NCBI GenBank assembly: GCA_964520525.1 | Contig: CAZFNR010000008.1 | Location: 1 to 64,000, forward strand | Source of the DNA: JAJPXC01 sp964520525 | GTDB taxonomy: Bacteria; Bacteroidota; Bacteroidia; Bacteroidales; Muribaculaceae | DNA: 64,000 nt | Reading direction: 5' to 3' | Part shown: positions 25,961 to 34,555 of the stretch, piece by piece | Layout of the letters: the number at the start of each line of letters is the position of its first letter | Position numbering within the stretch: position 1 is the stretch's first letter | Notes under the pieces: model-generated | Databases searched by the model: none | What the model was told of the DNA's origin: nothing | The model's input: only the letters and a program-made list of their open reading frames with translations | Position numbers and translations under genes: made by a program

Positions 25961-27229
25961 TCAACGGCGGCGTGCCGGGAAAATGTCGTTGAAGATGTGG
26001 GTTGTCGCGCCGATGTGAGACGCGATGTAGTCAGACGCAGCCTTCCCGGCGGCGTCGCGGGTGTCGCGGTCGGCGAGCAGACGGTCGAGAGCCGCGGTGA
26101 TTCCGGCGGCGTCGGGCGCGCTGAACGCGCCTCCGACACGTAGCAGGTCGGCGGCTTCCTTGAATTTGGTGTGATGAGGTCCGAAAACGACAGGTATGCC
26201 ATAGACGGCTGCCTCGTTGATGTTGTGGATGCTCTTGCCGAAGCCTCCGCCAATGTAGGCGATGTCGCCGAGGCGGTAGAGCGACGATAGCTGCCCGAAG
26301 CAATCGACAATGACCGCTCTGACGTCGGCTAAATCAGCCACATCGCCCCCTCCGTCGATATGCGCCGACCATTCCGACAAAAGCATGGTGCGGCCGTCGA
26401 TGCGCTCTTTCAGCCGTGTGAGCCGTGCGGTGTCAAACTCATGCGGGGCTATGATAGCTTTCACGCCGGGGTGGCTGTTGAGCCACGGGATGTATATATC
26501 CTCGTCGGGCTCCCAACTGCTGCCGGCGATGAGCGTCAAGGGAGAGCCGGCGGTGAAGGCGGTGAGCGACGGGGTTTTCAGCGGTTTGTCTTTAATGTCG
26601 GAAACCCGGTCGAGACGTGTGTCGCCGGTGAAGCACACCTCTTTTATGCCGATAGAGTCGAGCAGCTTCACGGAGTGTTGGTCCTGCACATAAATCCGAG
26701 TGAAACAGCGCAACATATCCCTGAACCATCCGCCCCACCATTTGAAGAATGATTGGTCGCGGCGGAAAATGGCGGAGACAAGGTAGGTGGGTGTCCCGCG
26801 GTGTCGCAATCCGGTCAGATAGTTCCCCCAGAACTCATATTTGATGAATATGGCCATCGAGGGGTTGACGGCGTCGAGGAAACGGCGCGAGAGCGATGGG
26901 GTGTCAAACGGCAGGTAGCAGACGGCGTCGGCCTTGTCGTAGTCTTTGCGCACCTCATAGCCCGAGGGGGAGAAGAATGTCAGCAGTATTTTTGCCGCCG
27001 GCTCCCGCTCCTTTATCATCTCAATCAGAGGTCGCCCTTGCTCAAATTCGCCAAGCGATGCGGCATGAATCCATATCCAACGCTCGCCGGGGCGAATCTG
27101 TTGTGACAGGTAGCTGAAAACGCGGCTTTGACCGTCGACCATTTTCTTGATTTTGGCCGAGCGGGAGGCTGCAATCCGAGCCCCAAGACGATAGAGTTGC
27201 AATCCTGTGTTGTAAAGCGGGTTCATCAT
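25961..27229 (-). CDS. waaA: 3-deoxy-D-manno-octulosonic acid (Kdo) transferase
   Basis: A 422-residue GT30 glycosyltransferase that adds Kdo to the lipid A precursor at the inner face of the inner membrane. An N-terminal membrane-associated helix precedes the signature HAASLGEFEQGRPLI (about 56-70), whose Glu is the catalytic base in the family. The C-terminal half shows the CMP-Kdo site, including ITLIAGSSWEPDED-like (LTLIAGSSWEPDED), YIGGGFGKSIHNINEAAVYG and PVVFGPHHTKFKEA. The length is normal. The gene lies 29 bases downstream of gltX on the same strand and is probably co-transcribed with it. Its presence indicates a lipid A with Kdo. Confidence 0.94.
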   Translation of the reverse strand: MMNPLYNTGLQLYRLGARIAASRSAKIKKMVDGQSRVFSYLSQQIRPGERWIWIHAASLGEFEQGRPLIEMIKEREPAAKILLTFFSPSGYEVRKDYDKADAVCYLPFDTPSLSRRFLDAVNPSMAIFIKYEFWGNYLTGLRHRGTPTYLVSAIFRRDQSFFKWWGGWFRDMLRCFTRIYVQDQHSVKLLDSIGIKEVCFTGDTRLDRVSDIKDKPLKTPSLTAFTAGSPLTLIAGSSWEPDEDIYIPWLNSHPGVKAIIAPHEFDTARLTRLKERIDGRTMLLSEWSAHIDGGGDVADLADVRAVIVDCFGQLSSLYRLGDIAYIGGGFGKSIHNINEAAVYGIPVVFGPHHTKFKEAADLLRVGGAFSAPDAAGITAALDRLLADRDTRDAAGKAASDYIASHIGATTHIFNDIFPARRR

Positions 27230-27258
27230 CCGGGTGTCGCGTGGGTAAATGTCGGGAA

Positions 27259-28791
27259 TTATTCGGGTAACTTGATTTGTGCTATCCCGCGGTTTACTCT
27301 CGCGGCAATCTCGTCGATACCCATCAGCTCGATGATGTCAAACATATGCGGGCCTTTGCATTCACCGACGACGGTGAGTCGCAGGGCGTTCATCACATTG
27401 CCGAGATGGTATCCGCTATCGGCTATCCAGGCTAATATGTTCTCCTCGGCGGGAGCTGATTCGAGCGCGGGGAGCGATTTGAGCCGGTCGAGAAGCGCGG
27501 TCAGTATGGCGGGCATCTCTTGGCTCCAACGCTTTTTGACAGCCTTGGGGTCGTAGTCGGTGGGGGCGATGAAAAAGAATCGCGCCTGTTCCCAGATGTC
27601 GCCAACGAAATTGGCTCGCCCTTTGACCATCGCCGCGGCGCGTGTGATGTAGTCCATCCCGAAGTGGTCGGGGTTGACGCCATGAGCCTCGAGCTCGGGT
27701 ATGAAAAGCCGGGCGAGATGCTCGTCGGGCATCTCTTGCAGGTATTTATGGTTAAACCACTTTCCTTTCTCGAAGTCAAATTTCGCGCCCGATTTTGAGC
27801 AGTGGTCAAATGAGAATTTGTCGATAAGCTCCTGCATCGACATTATCTCGGTGTCGTCGCCGGGGTTCCATCCGAGCAGAGCGAGGAAGTTGACGACAGC
27901 CTCGGGGAGGTAGCCTTTTTCGCGGTAGCCCGAAGATATTTCCCCGCTTTTTGGGTCGTGCCACTCTAACGGGAACACGGGGAATCCGAGACGGTCGCCG
28001 TCGCGCTTGCTGAGTTTCCCCTTGCCGTCGGGTTTGAGCAGCAGCGGCAGATGCACGAAGCGGGGCGCGGTGTCGGCCCAACCGAAAGCCTCGTATAGCA
28101 GCACATGGAGGGGGGCTGACGGGAGCCACTCCTCGCCGCGTATCACGTGGGTCACCTTCATCAGGTGGTCGTCGACGATGTTTGCCAGGTGGTAGGTGGG
28201 CAGGTCGTCGGCGCTTTTGTAAAGCACCTTGTCGTCGAGCACGTTGGAGTTGATGGTCACATCCCCGCGGAGCATATCGCGGACGGTGACATCGATGCCC
28301 GGCTCGACTTTGAAACGCACCACATATTTCTCGCCTGCGTCGATGAGCCGTTTCACTTCGTCGGCGTCCATGGTCAGCGAGTTGCGCATAGAGCCGCGGG
28401 TTGATGCGTCGTATTGGAAGTTGGGCGTGGCAGCGCGCGCGGCTTCAAGCTCTTGGGGTGTGTCGAAAGCGATGTAGGCGCGTCCTTTGTCAAGGAGCAT
28501 GGCGACATGTTCGCGGTAGATGTCGCGCCGCTCGCTCTGCTTGTAGGGGCCGTATTCCCCTCCCTCGCGCACCCCCTCGTCGATGGTTATGCCGAGCCAG
28601 CTCAGGGCTTCGTTGATGTATTCCTCGGCTCCGGGCACGAATCGCTGGGAGTCGGTGTCCTCGATGCGGAGTATCATCTTACCCCCACATTGGCGGGCGA
28701 AAAGATAGTTGTAGAGTGCGGTGCGCACACCGCCTATATGCAGCGGACCCGTTGGTGACGGGGCAAATCTTACTCTGACCTGATTGTCCAT
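27259..28791 (-). CDS. gltX: Glutamyl-tRNA synthetase
   Basis: A 510-residue class I aminoacyl-tRNA synthetase that charges tRNA-Glu. The HIGH-type motif is in RFAPSPTGPLHIGGVRTAL (8-26) and the KMSKS-type motif is KLSKRDGDR near residue 265. The C-terminal helical anticodon-binding domain is complete. It is 84 bases downstream of ychF and 29 bases upstream of waaA, all on the minus strand. The gene is essential and its call is secure. Confidence 0.96.
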   Translation of the reverse strand: MDNQVRVRFAPSPTGPLHIGGVRTALYNYLFARQCGGKMILRIEDTDSQRFVPGAEEYINEALSWLGITIDEGVREGGEYGPYKQSERRDIYREHVAMLLDKGRAYIAFDTPQELEAARAATPNFQYDASTRGSMRNSLTMDADEVKRLIDAGEKYVVRFKVEPGIDVTVRDMLRGDVTINSNVLDDKVLYKSADDLPTYHLANIVDDHLMKVTHVIRGEEWLPSAPLHVLLYEAFGWADTAPRFVHLPLLLKPDGKGKLSKRDGDRLGFPVFPLEWHDPKSGEISSGYREKGYLPEAVVNFLALLGWNPGDDTEIMSMQELIDKFSFDHCSKSGAKFDFEKGKWFNHKYLQEMPDEHLARLFIPELEAHGVNPDHFGMDYITRAAAMVKGRANFVGDIWEQARFFFIAPTDYDPKAVKKRWSQEMPAILTALLDRLKSLPALESAPAEENILAWIADSGYHLGNVMNALRLTVVGECKGPHMFDIIELMGIDEIAARVNRGIAQIKLPE

Positions 28792-28875
28792 CGTGAATTG
28801 TCGTTAAAAGATGGTCGTTAAAAAGTTGTCACAAAAATAGCTTAATTATGTGTAATCTGCAAAACCGCCCTTGGC

Positions 28876-29979
28876 TCACACATTAAACAGGAAGTGCATT
28901 ATGTCGCCGTCCTGCACCACATATTCCTTACCCTCGACGTTCATTTTTCCGGCTTCTTTGACCGCTTTCTCGCCGCCAAGCGTCACATAATCGTCATATT
29001 TGATGACCTCGGCGCGTATGAACCCTTTTTCAAAGTCGGTGTGGATGATTCCGGCGCACTGCGGTGCTTTGCTGCCGCGGAGGAATGTCCAGGCGCGCAC
29101 CTCGTCGGGCCCCGCGGTGAAGTAGGTTTGCAGGTTGAGCAGAGAGTAGGCGGCGCGAATCAGGCGCGACACGCCCGATTCCTCCAATCCAATCTCGGCG
29201 AGGAACTCGCGGCGTTCCTCCCATGTGTCGAGTTCGGCGATGTCGCTTTCGGTCTGTGCCGCCACGATAAGTATCTCGGCATCCTCATCCTTGACCGCGT
29301 CGCGCACAGCCTCGACATATTTGTTGCCGTCGACGGCAGAAGCGTCGTCGACATTGCAGACATACATCACCGGCTTTGAGGTGAGCAGAAAAAGGTCGCG
29401 GGCAAAACGCTGCTCGTCGACGGTGTCGAAAGAGACCGAGCGCGCCGGCCGTCCCGCCTCCAGGGCCTCTTTGAAGCGGACAAGCACTTCATATTGCATC
29501 TTGGCGACTTTGTCGCCGCCGGTCTGCGCCTGTTTCTGCGTTTTTGCTATGCGGCTGTCGATAGTCTCAAGGTCTTTGAGCTGTAACTCGAAGTCGATAA
29601 TCTCTTTGTCGCGGACGGGGTCGACCGTGCCGTCGACGTGGGTTATATTGTCGTCGTCAAAACAACGCAGCACATGGAGTATGGCATCGGTCTCGCGGAT
29701 GTTGGCGAGGAATTTGTTGCCAAGCCCTTCTCCCTTGCTCGCTCCCTTGACCAATCCGGCAATGTCGACAATCTCGACGGTGGCGGGGACCACGCTGCGA
29801 GGCTGGCACATCTCGACAAGGCGGTTGAGACGGTCGTCGGGGACGGTGATGACCCCCACATTAGGCTCGATGGTGCAGAACGGGAAGTTGGCCGACTGGG
29901 CCTTCGCGTTTGACAGACAGTTGAAAAGGGTGGATTTGCCTACATTTGGCAGCCCCACTATACCACATTGTAATGACAT
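28876..29979 (-). CDS. ychF: Redox-regulated ATPase/GTPase YchF
   Basis: A 367-residue Obg-family P-loop protein. The Walker A motif GLPNVGKST is at residues 8-16, G2/G3 appear as VEIVDIAGLVKGASKGEGLGN, and the C-terminal TGS domain includes RAWTFLRGSKAPQCAGIIHTDFEKGFIRAE-type sequence ending in DGDIMHFLFNV. YchF/OLA1 prefers ATP, binds ribosomes and responds to oxidative stress. The gene is probably transcribed with gltX and waaA or just ahead of them. A weaker box (TAACTTCG, 30008-30015) lies upstream on the minus strand. Confidence 0.96.
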   Translation of the reverse strand: MSLQCGIVGLPNVGKSTLFNCLSNAKAQSANFPFCTIEPNVGVITVPDDRLNRLVEMCQPRSVVPATVEIVDIAGLVKGASKGEGLGNKFLANIRETDAILHVLRCFDDDNITHVDGTVDPVRDKEIIDFELQLKDLETIDSRIAKTQKQAQTGGDKVAKMQYEVLVRFKEALEAGRPARSVSFDTVDEQRFARDLFLLTSKPVMYVCNVDDASAVDGNKYVEAVRDAVKDEDAEILIVAAQTESDIAELDTWEERREFLAEIGLEESGVSRLIRAAYSLLNLQTYFTAGPDEVRAWTFLRGSKAPQCAGIIHTDFEKGFIRAEVIKYDDYVTLGGEKAVKEAGKMNVEGKEYVVQDGDIMHFLFNV

Positions 29980-30183
29980 TATATTATTAACGGTTGTTTT
30001 TGTGCCGCGAAGTTAGCTATTTTCGGCTAATCACCCATCTAAAAACGGAATGTTTTCACATCTTACCCCCGAAAAGCTGCCCTAAACTCATCGTCAGGCG
30101 GCTTTCCCCCGCAGTTTCCCCCGGCGATGCCTGATTGCCGAATTTAACAGACGTTTTTTTCTCCTTGACCCGGAATATTGCAT

Positions 30184-30191
30184 TATCTTTG
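30184..30191 (+). promoter_or_regulatory. -7 promoter box abutting the flippase start
   Basis: TATCTTTG ends seven bases before the ATG at 30199, the same spacing as at the HAD gene. The transcript is probably leaderless. Confidence 0.6.
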
Positions 30192-30198
30192 TGAAGTC

Positions 30199-31719
30199 AT
30201 GGAAAAAGCAGCAGGTCGGCATCATGTTTCGGCGGCGCGCAACGCGGCGTGGCTCGGGCTGCGCTTTTTCGCGGTCACGCTCATCGGCCTTTATTCGTCG
30301 CGGGTGGTTTTGTCGTCGCTCGGCGTGACAGGCTATGGGGTCTATGCCGCGGTGGGCAGCGTTGTCGCCGCGTTGGGTTTCCTCAACACCACGATGGCGG
30401 GGGCGACCTCGCGCTTTTTGGCTTTTGAGATGGGTCGCGGCGGCAGCGTAAAGCGTCTTTTCGCGGCGGCGGTGGCTGCGCATTCAATCATCGCCGCGGT
30501 CGTTGTGGCGATTGCCGAGACGGCGGGATTATGGTTTGTCGAGACACGTCTTGAGTTGCCTGCCGAGAGTGTCGCGTCGGCGAGATGGGTCTATCAGTTC
30601 GCCGTAATCTCGGCGGCCGTGGTTATATTGCAAACACCATTCACGGCATTGGTCATGGCACATGAACGCATGAGGTTGTATGCCCGTGTGGAGGTGGCGC
30701 AAAGTGTGTTAAAGCTGTCGGCGGCTTTGTCGATTGTCACGTTCGGCGGCTGTCGGCTTGCGGCTTATGGCGGTATGATGGCTACGGTGTCGGTGATAAT
30801 CGCGATAGTCTACTTGGGTTGTTGCCGTCGGAGTTTCCCCTCCGACTGTGGTTGGGAGCGTCCCGGCAGAGATGTGCTGAAACCGGTGCTGTCGTTCTCG
30901 GTTTACGACCTGTATGGTAACCTGTGTGTGGCGGGGAGGGCGCAGGGGCTTGAATGGCTTATAAACATCTTTTTCGGGGTGGCGTATAACGCCGGAGCGG
31001 CTGTCGCCAACATAGTCAATAACGCCGTTGTCGGAATCGCGTCGGCGGTGACGACGGCTTTCCGCCCGCGTGTCATAAAGCTTTACGCCGCCGGCGATTG
31101 CGCCGGAATGTCGGCACAGTTGTCGACGGCGGCACTTGCGTCGGGCAGCGCGATGGCCATTGTCGGCGTCCCCTGCTTCATTGAGGCTGACGCGTTGCTC
31201 GCAATGTGGCTTGGCGAGGTTCCGCCGGCGGCTGTCGGGTTTGTCAGGCTGCTGTTGGCTCAAAGCGTTGTGGCTATAGCCATAACTGTCGTGTCGATGG
31301 CTATTCATGCCACGGGTAGGGTGAAGGCGTTGTCGGTCATTAACGGCACGGTCTATTTGTCGACTGTGGGGGTGGCGTGGACGTTGTTGCGTCAGGGCGC
31401 GCCGGTCTATTGGGCCTATGGCTGTTCGGCCGCGCTCACCCTGTTGGCTGCTGTCGCTACCGTAGCTATCGCGGCTCGTCTCATCCCGTCGGCGGGGTGG
31501 GGGAGGCTGTCGGCGCGAGTGGTGTCGATGTGGGCAGTCGCCGCCGGATGTGGCGCGCTCGTGTGGCCGCTCCGCGACGCCGTAGCGCCGGGCTTGTCGA
31601 GACTCGCGGCTGTCACAGCGTCGTATGCGTTGATTTATGGCATAGCGGCGTGGATAGTGCTGCTTGAAAGCTCCCAACGTCACATTTTGACGAAAAAACT
31701 GTCAAGGCGTGAACAATGA
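30199..31719 (+). CDS. Polysaccharide flippase-like membrane protein (MOP/Wzx superfamily)
   Basis: A 506-residue integral membrane protein with about 12-14 hydrophobic helices. The N-terminus (about 12-60, NAAWLGLRFFAVTLIGLYSSRVVLSSLGVTGYG split over two helices) is the usual opening of Wzx/RfbX-like O-antigen or capsule flippases: a helix, SRVVLxxLG, then YGVYAAVGS. Such proteins turn undecaprenyl-linked oligosaccharides over the inner membrane. No glycosyltransferases are adjacent, so the substrate is unknown. The ATG at 30199 is preferred over one at 30178 because the promoter box lies between them. The gene is very GC-rich, which creates a 324-codon open frame on the opposite strand that is not real. 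Confidence 0.85.
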   Translation: MEKAAGRHHVSAARNAAWLGLRFFAVTLIGLYSSRVVLSSLGVTGYGVYAAVGSVVAALGFLNTTMAGATSRFLAFEMGRGGSVKRLFAAAVAAHSIIAAVVVAIAETAGLWFVETRLELPAESVASARWVYQFAVISAAVVILQTPFTALVMAHERMRLYARVEVAQSVLKLSAALSIVTFGGCRLAAYGGMMATVSVIIAIVYLGCCRRSFPSDCGWERPGRDVLKPVLSFSVYDLYGNLCVAGRAQGLEWLINIFFGVAYNAGAAVANIVNNAVVGIASAVTTAFRPRVIKLYAAGDCAGMSAQLSTAALASGSAMAIVGVPCFIEADALLAMWLGEVPPAAVGFVRLLLAQSVVAIAITVVSMAIHATGRVKALSVINGTVYLSTVGVAWTLLRQGAPVYWAYGCSAALTLLAAVATVAIAARLIPSAGWGRLSARVVSMWAVAAGCGALVWPLRDAVAPGLSRLAAVTASYALIYGIAAWIVLLESSQRHILTKKLSRREQ

Positions 31720-31741
31720 CGAGATGGAGAACGTTACATTG

Positions 31742-31980
31742 TCGGAAATAGGAAGGCTCTGAGGGTCGACACCCCGCCCGGCGGAATAGGAATTCCGTTA
31801 CCCCGTGTGAAGCCAGTGCGGCAAGCGGGCATGACATTGACGTTGGAAGCGACGCAACCGCGGCGGAAACTCAGACGAAACAGCCCTCGGATGATTAGCT
31901 AAATTGTTTCGTGGCCGGAGATTGGGGGACGCCAGTCGCCGGTCATGTGGCATTAAGCGGCGCGGAACGCTCATTTTAAG
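31742..31980. other. GC-rich gap with hairpins, no gene assigned
   Basis: The 355-base gap after the flippase has no convincing ORF. It contains CGGAAT/ATTCCG as a perfect six-bp hairpin with a four-base loop (about 31781-31796), further short GC-rich pairings, and a T8 run at 31981-31988 that could end flippase transcription. I checked it against cobalamin, TPP, tmRNA, RNase P and 6S patterns and found no match. Only the promoter box at 32023-32030 is clear. Confidence 0.4.
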
Positions 31981-32022
31981 TTTTTTTTGTTAAATATTTA
32001 GACGCAATGGTTAGAATTACTC

Positions 32023-32030
32023 TACCTTTG
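32023..32030 (+). promoter_or_regulatory. -7 promoter box for the FKBP pair
   Basis: TACCTTTG matches TAnnTTTG exactly; the start near 32037 gives a leader of about 38 bases. Confidence 0.65.
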
Positions 32031-32074
32031 CATCGGCCTAAAAGGCAATAAATTCCAAAACAGAAACATCAATT

Positions 32075-32701
32075 ATGGAAACCAAAGATTTAGACCGCAT
32101 CAGCTATGCTCTCGGGCTTAGCATGGGTAACAATTTTAAATCATCGGGCATAGAATCAATCAACATACAGGATTTCTCCGACGGAGTAGCTGCCGTTTTC
32201 CTCGGGACTCAGCCTAAGATGACTTATGACGAGGCAAAGGAGGAAATCCGTAAATTCTTCACCGCGCTCGAGAACCGTCAGAAAGAGCAAGCCGCCAAAA
32301 TGGCTGAGGTCAACAAGGCTGCCGGCGAGGCGTTTTTGACAGAAAACGGTAAACGCGTCGAGGTAAAGACCACCTCGAGCGGACTGCAATATGAAGTGCT
32401 TGCCGAGGGTGACGGCCCAATGCCGAAGGCCGACGACCAGGTAGAGGTGCATTATACCGGCAAACTCATCGACGGCACGGTGTTTGACAGCTCTGTCGAC
32501 CGCGGGGTCCCTGCCACTTTCGGTGTCACGCAGGTGATCCCCGGATGGGTAGAGGCACTGCAACTGATGAAAGCCGGCTCGAAGTGGCGTCTGTTTATCC
32601 CGTCGTCGCTCGCTTATGGGCCCAATGGCGCGGGTGGCGTAATCGGTCCTAACGCGACGCTGATTTTTGACGTTGAGCTTCTAAAAGTCATCGGTAAATA
32701 A
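32075..32701 (+). CDS. FKBP-type peptidyl-prolyl cis-trans isomerase (FklB/Mip-like)
   Basis: A 208-residue isomerase. Residues 1-95 are the helical FKBP_N dimerisation domain (ISYALGLSMGNNFKSSGI), and residues 105-208 are the FKBP catalytic domain with VEVHYTGKLIDGTVFDSS, VIPGWVEALQLMKAGSKW and FIPSSLAYGPNGAGG. There is no clear signal peptide, so this copy may act in the cytoplasm, in contrast to its lipoprotein neighbour. It accelerates proline isomerisation during protein folding. The downstream FKBP gene starts 60 bases later on the same strand, and the pair shares one promoter and one terminator. Confidence 0.93.
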   Translation: METKDLDRISYALGLSMGNNFKSSGIESINIQDFSDGVAAVFLGTQPKMTYDEAKEEIRKFFTALENRQKEQAAKMAEVNKAAGEAFLTENGKRVEVKTTSSGLQYEVLAEGDGPMPKADDQVEVHYTGKLIDGTVFDSSVDRGVPATFGVTQVIPGWVEALQLMKAGSKWRLFIPSSLAYGPNGAGGVIGPNATLIFDVELLKVIGK

Positions 32702-32761
32702 TCAGACGGAGTGATAGACTAACCATAGAGAAAAACATATCTAAATAACAATATCGTAATT

Positions 32762-33682
32762 ATGAAGAAAATTTTATTGGCTTGCGGCGCGGCGGCTATG
32801 ATGCTGTCAGTGGCAAGTTGCGGCGGCTCGGCTGAGAAGGGAGCTACCGAAGAGACAAAATTGTTGTCAGACTCACTCTCGCTCATAGGTGGCCAGTCGA
32901 TGGGTCTGGAAATCAACCAACAGTGGCAGATGTTTATCAACCAGCAGCCTGATTCATTGAGGTCAATGTATGACAAGAAAGAGTTCTTGCGCGGCTTCAA
33001 GGAGGCTCTCAAGACCGATACCGCCAATCAAAGCTATGTAATGGGCTTCAACGTAGGTCTTAACGGGTGGAACTTCGCGTTGCGTCAGAACGCCACTCCT
33101 GTCCGCGTCGACTTGAACACGTTCTTCAAAGAATTTGAAAAGAGTTTCATGCTCGACTCAATCAATCCTAACGATATAGGTACTGCCCAAAACGAATTCC
33201 AGTCACTTATGTCTCGCATCCAGGAGGCTCAGATGAAAATCGCGCAGGAAGCCAAGGCTAAATCTCCCGAGGCTTTGGCAAACAAGAACGCCGGCGATGC
33301 TTATGTCAAGAAAATGAAAGAAGCCGATGCCGACATTCAGACGTCGGAAAGCGGTCTGTCATATAAGATAGAAAACGCAGGCCAGGGCGACAAGGTGAAA
33401 CCTACCGACCGCGTGAAAATCCGCTATACCGGCAAACTTGTCGATGGAACCGTGTTTGACGAAAGCTCGGCTGACGGGGTCACACTCCCTGCCGGCAACT
33501 TTGTCCCCGGATTCACCGAAGGTCTGCTCTTGCTTGCCAAAGGTGGGAAAGCCACCCTTTACATCCCGTCAGACTTGGCTTACGGCGTGGAGGGTATTCC
33601 TCAAGCAGGCATCGGCCCCTGCTCGACTCTCGTCTTTGACGTTGAGGTGCTTGATGTCAATCCCGAGGAAGAAAAGAAATAA
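32762..33682 (+). CDS. FKBP-type peptidyl-prolyl isomerase, lipoprotein
   Basis: A 306-residue isomerase with a lipoprotein signal peptide (lipobox in SVASCGGS, Cys about residue 20), so it is anchored in the envelope. The N-terminal helical FKBP_N domain (about 35-190) contains MSRIQEAQMKIAQEAK-type helices (SRIQEAQMKIAQEAKAK). The FKBP domain (about 205-302) has VKIRYTGKLVDGTVFDES, FVPGFTEGLLLLAKGGKATL and IPSDLAYGVEGIPQ. It likely helps fold periplasmic or outer-membrane proteins. It appears to be a diverged duplicate of the preceding gene, with which it forms an operon. Confidence 0.93.
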   Translation: MKKILLACGAAAMMLSVASCGGSAEKGATEETKLLSDSLSLIGGQSMGLEINQQWQMFINQQPDSLRSMYDKKEFLRGFKEALKTDTANQSYVMGFNVGLNGWNFALRQNATPVRVDLNTFFKEFEKSFMLDSINPNDIGTAQNEFQSLMSRIQEAQMKIAQEAKAKSPEALANKNAGDAYVKKMKEADADIQTSESGLSYKIENAGQGDKVKPTDRVKIRYTGKLVDGTVFDESSADGVTLPAGNFVPGFTEGLLLLAKGGKATLYIPSDLAYGVEGIPQAGIGPCSTLVFDVEVLDVNPEEEKK

Positions 33683-33718
33683 GCCACTTTCCTCATAACT
33701 GACTTTAACAATACAAGC

Positions 33719-33757
33719 GAAGCGCATTGCCTGAGATGGCGGTGCGCTTCCTCTTTT
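33719..33757 (+). terminator. Terminator after the FKBP pair
   Basis: GAAGCGCA (33719-33726) pairs with TGCGCTTC (33743-33750) and inner bases TGCC/GGC extend the stem; CTCTTTT follows on the plus strand. Confidence 0.7.
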
Positions 33758-33769
33758 GTGTCTGTCGGG

Positions 33770-34318
33770 TTAACGGGCTTTTTTTATGCGCTTATGCAGG
33801 TCGAGTATCTGCTGTCCGTATTTGTGATTTTTGGCCCATCGGCCCGATAGCTCCGCCCAAGTCGGCGCGCATCCCCGCTTGACAAGGCTAAACCTCGGGT
33901 CAACGAGCGTTTCGCGCCGGGGCAGCTCTTTTTTGCAACAATAGGCGTAGAGGTGCTGTATGTGCGCTCTCACACCATCCTCCATCGATTTGAAGCAGCT
34001 CCCGGTCTTGCCGTTGGTGATTACCCCGAGGCCGCAATAGTTGTAGTGTTCCGGTTTGACCGCCGACCCTGTGTATTTAAACCATCCCGTTTCCAAAATG
34101 GCTTGACAGAGAGCGATGTCGCCCCTGATGCCGTATTTTTTGCCGATTTTGATATAGGCTTTGGCTATGGCGGGGTCGAAGGCGGGATTGTGTTTCTTTA
34201 TGTAGGCGGTCAGTTCTTCGGCTTTAAGCTCGGCTTTGCCTTCAATCGATTTTCCGCGGGCGGCGGATGTCACAGCCGCCGTGATGAAGATTATCAGCAG
34301 TGTCAATAATTTTTTCAT
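33770..34318 (-). CDS. Secreted glucosaminidase domain protein (GH73-like)
   Basis: A 182-residue peptidoglycan hydrolase. A signal peptide (about 20 residues, TSAARG) precedes the domain. The family motifs are AKAYIKIGKKYGIRGDIALCQAILETGWF, with the catalytic Glu in ILETGWF near residue 90, and NYCGLGVI, followed by FKSMEDGVRAHIQHLYAY. It is predicted to cleave the N-acetylglucosaminyl bond in peptidoglycan, as in mannosyl-glycoprotein endo-beta-N-acetylglucosaminidase family proteins. Upstream lies a promoter and terminator unit (34354-34514) on the same strand that may be its regulated leader or a separate small RNA. Confidence 0.88.
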   Translation of the reverse strand: MKKLLTLLIIFITAAVTSAARGKSIEGKAELKAEELTAYIKKHNPAFDPAIAKAYIKIGKKYGIRGDIALCQAILETGWFKYTGSAVKPEHYNYCGLGVITNGKTGSCFKSMEDGVRAHIQHLYAYCCKKELPRRETLVDPRFSLVKRGCAPTWAELSGRWAKNHKYGQQILDLHKRIKKAR

Positions 34319-34353
34319 TCCGCTAAGATAAGGAAATATCGTGAAACGGGGTC

Positions 34354-34387
34354 AAAAAAAACGTCGAGCCGATTTTCTCAAACCGGC
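34354..34387 (-). terminator. Rho-independent terminator of the candidate small RNA
   Basis: GCCGGTTT / AAATCGGC stem with a GAGA loop, six spacer bases, then eight T on the minus strand. This ends transcription before the glucosaminidase gene unless it is read through. Confidence 0.8.
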
Positions 34388-34500
34388 CCGGGTCAATTCG
34401 TATAACAATAGCTTTAGTGTAAAACAGGTTACCCGCAGTGGTCCACTGAGGACGGTTGTCCCCCTTCTTGAGGTTCCGGATAAGAAGTTTCGTATAATTT
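34354..34500 (-). ncRNA. Candidate small RNA or terminated leader
   Basis: On the minus strand an exact -7 box (34507-34514) is followed by about 147 bases without an ORF and then a textbook terminator. The terminator is a perfect eight-bp stem at 34368-34387 with a GAGA loop, then a run of eight T (34354-34361). Between them lie several small hairpins: CTTCTT/AAGAAG, GGGAC/GTCC around AACC, and CAGTG/CACTG. A direct repeat TTATACGAA occurs near both ends. It lies between luxS and the glucosaminidase gene, both on the same strand. It could be a stand-alone sRNA or an attenuated leader of the glucosaminidase gene. It matches no family I can name. Confidence 0.6.
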
Positions 34501-34506
34501 CCGATG

Positions 34507-34514
34507 CAAAGATA
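34507..34514 (-). promoter_or_regulatory. -7 promoter box of the candidate small RNA
   Basis: The minus strand reads TATCTTTG followed by CATC, an exact match to TAnnTTTG, just downstream of luxS and its AT-rich hairpin (34535-34556). Confidence 0.65.
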
Positions 34515-34555
34515 ATGCCGCTATCGGTTGATGGAAATACCTAAAAATAGGTATT

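Noticed and set aside
29225..30016. 263-codon plus-strand open frame opposite ychF
   Set aside because: The Ser/Arg-rich sequence is the reverse reading of a highly conserved GTPase gene; there is no plausible promoter or family.
30709..31683. 324-codon open frame on the minus strand within the flippase gene
   Set aside because: It is rich in Arg, His and Gln, has no family features and mirrors the GC-rich codons of the real membrane protein gene on the plus strand.
31742..31980. Possible cobalamin or other riboswitch ahead of the FKBP genes
   Set aside because: A few words resemble cobalamin riboswitch segments, but the conserved B12 box and its order are missing, and a separate promoter lies downstream of the region.
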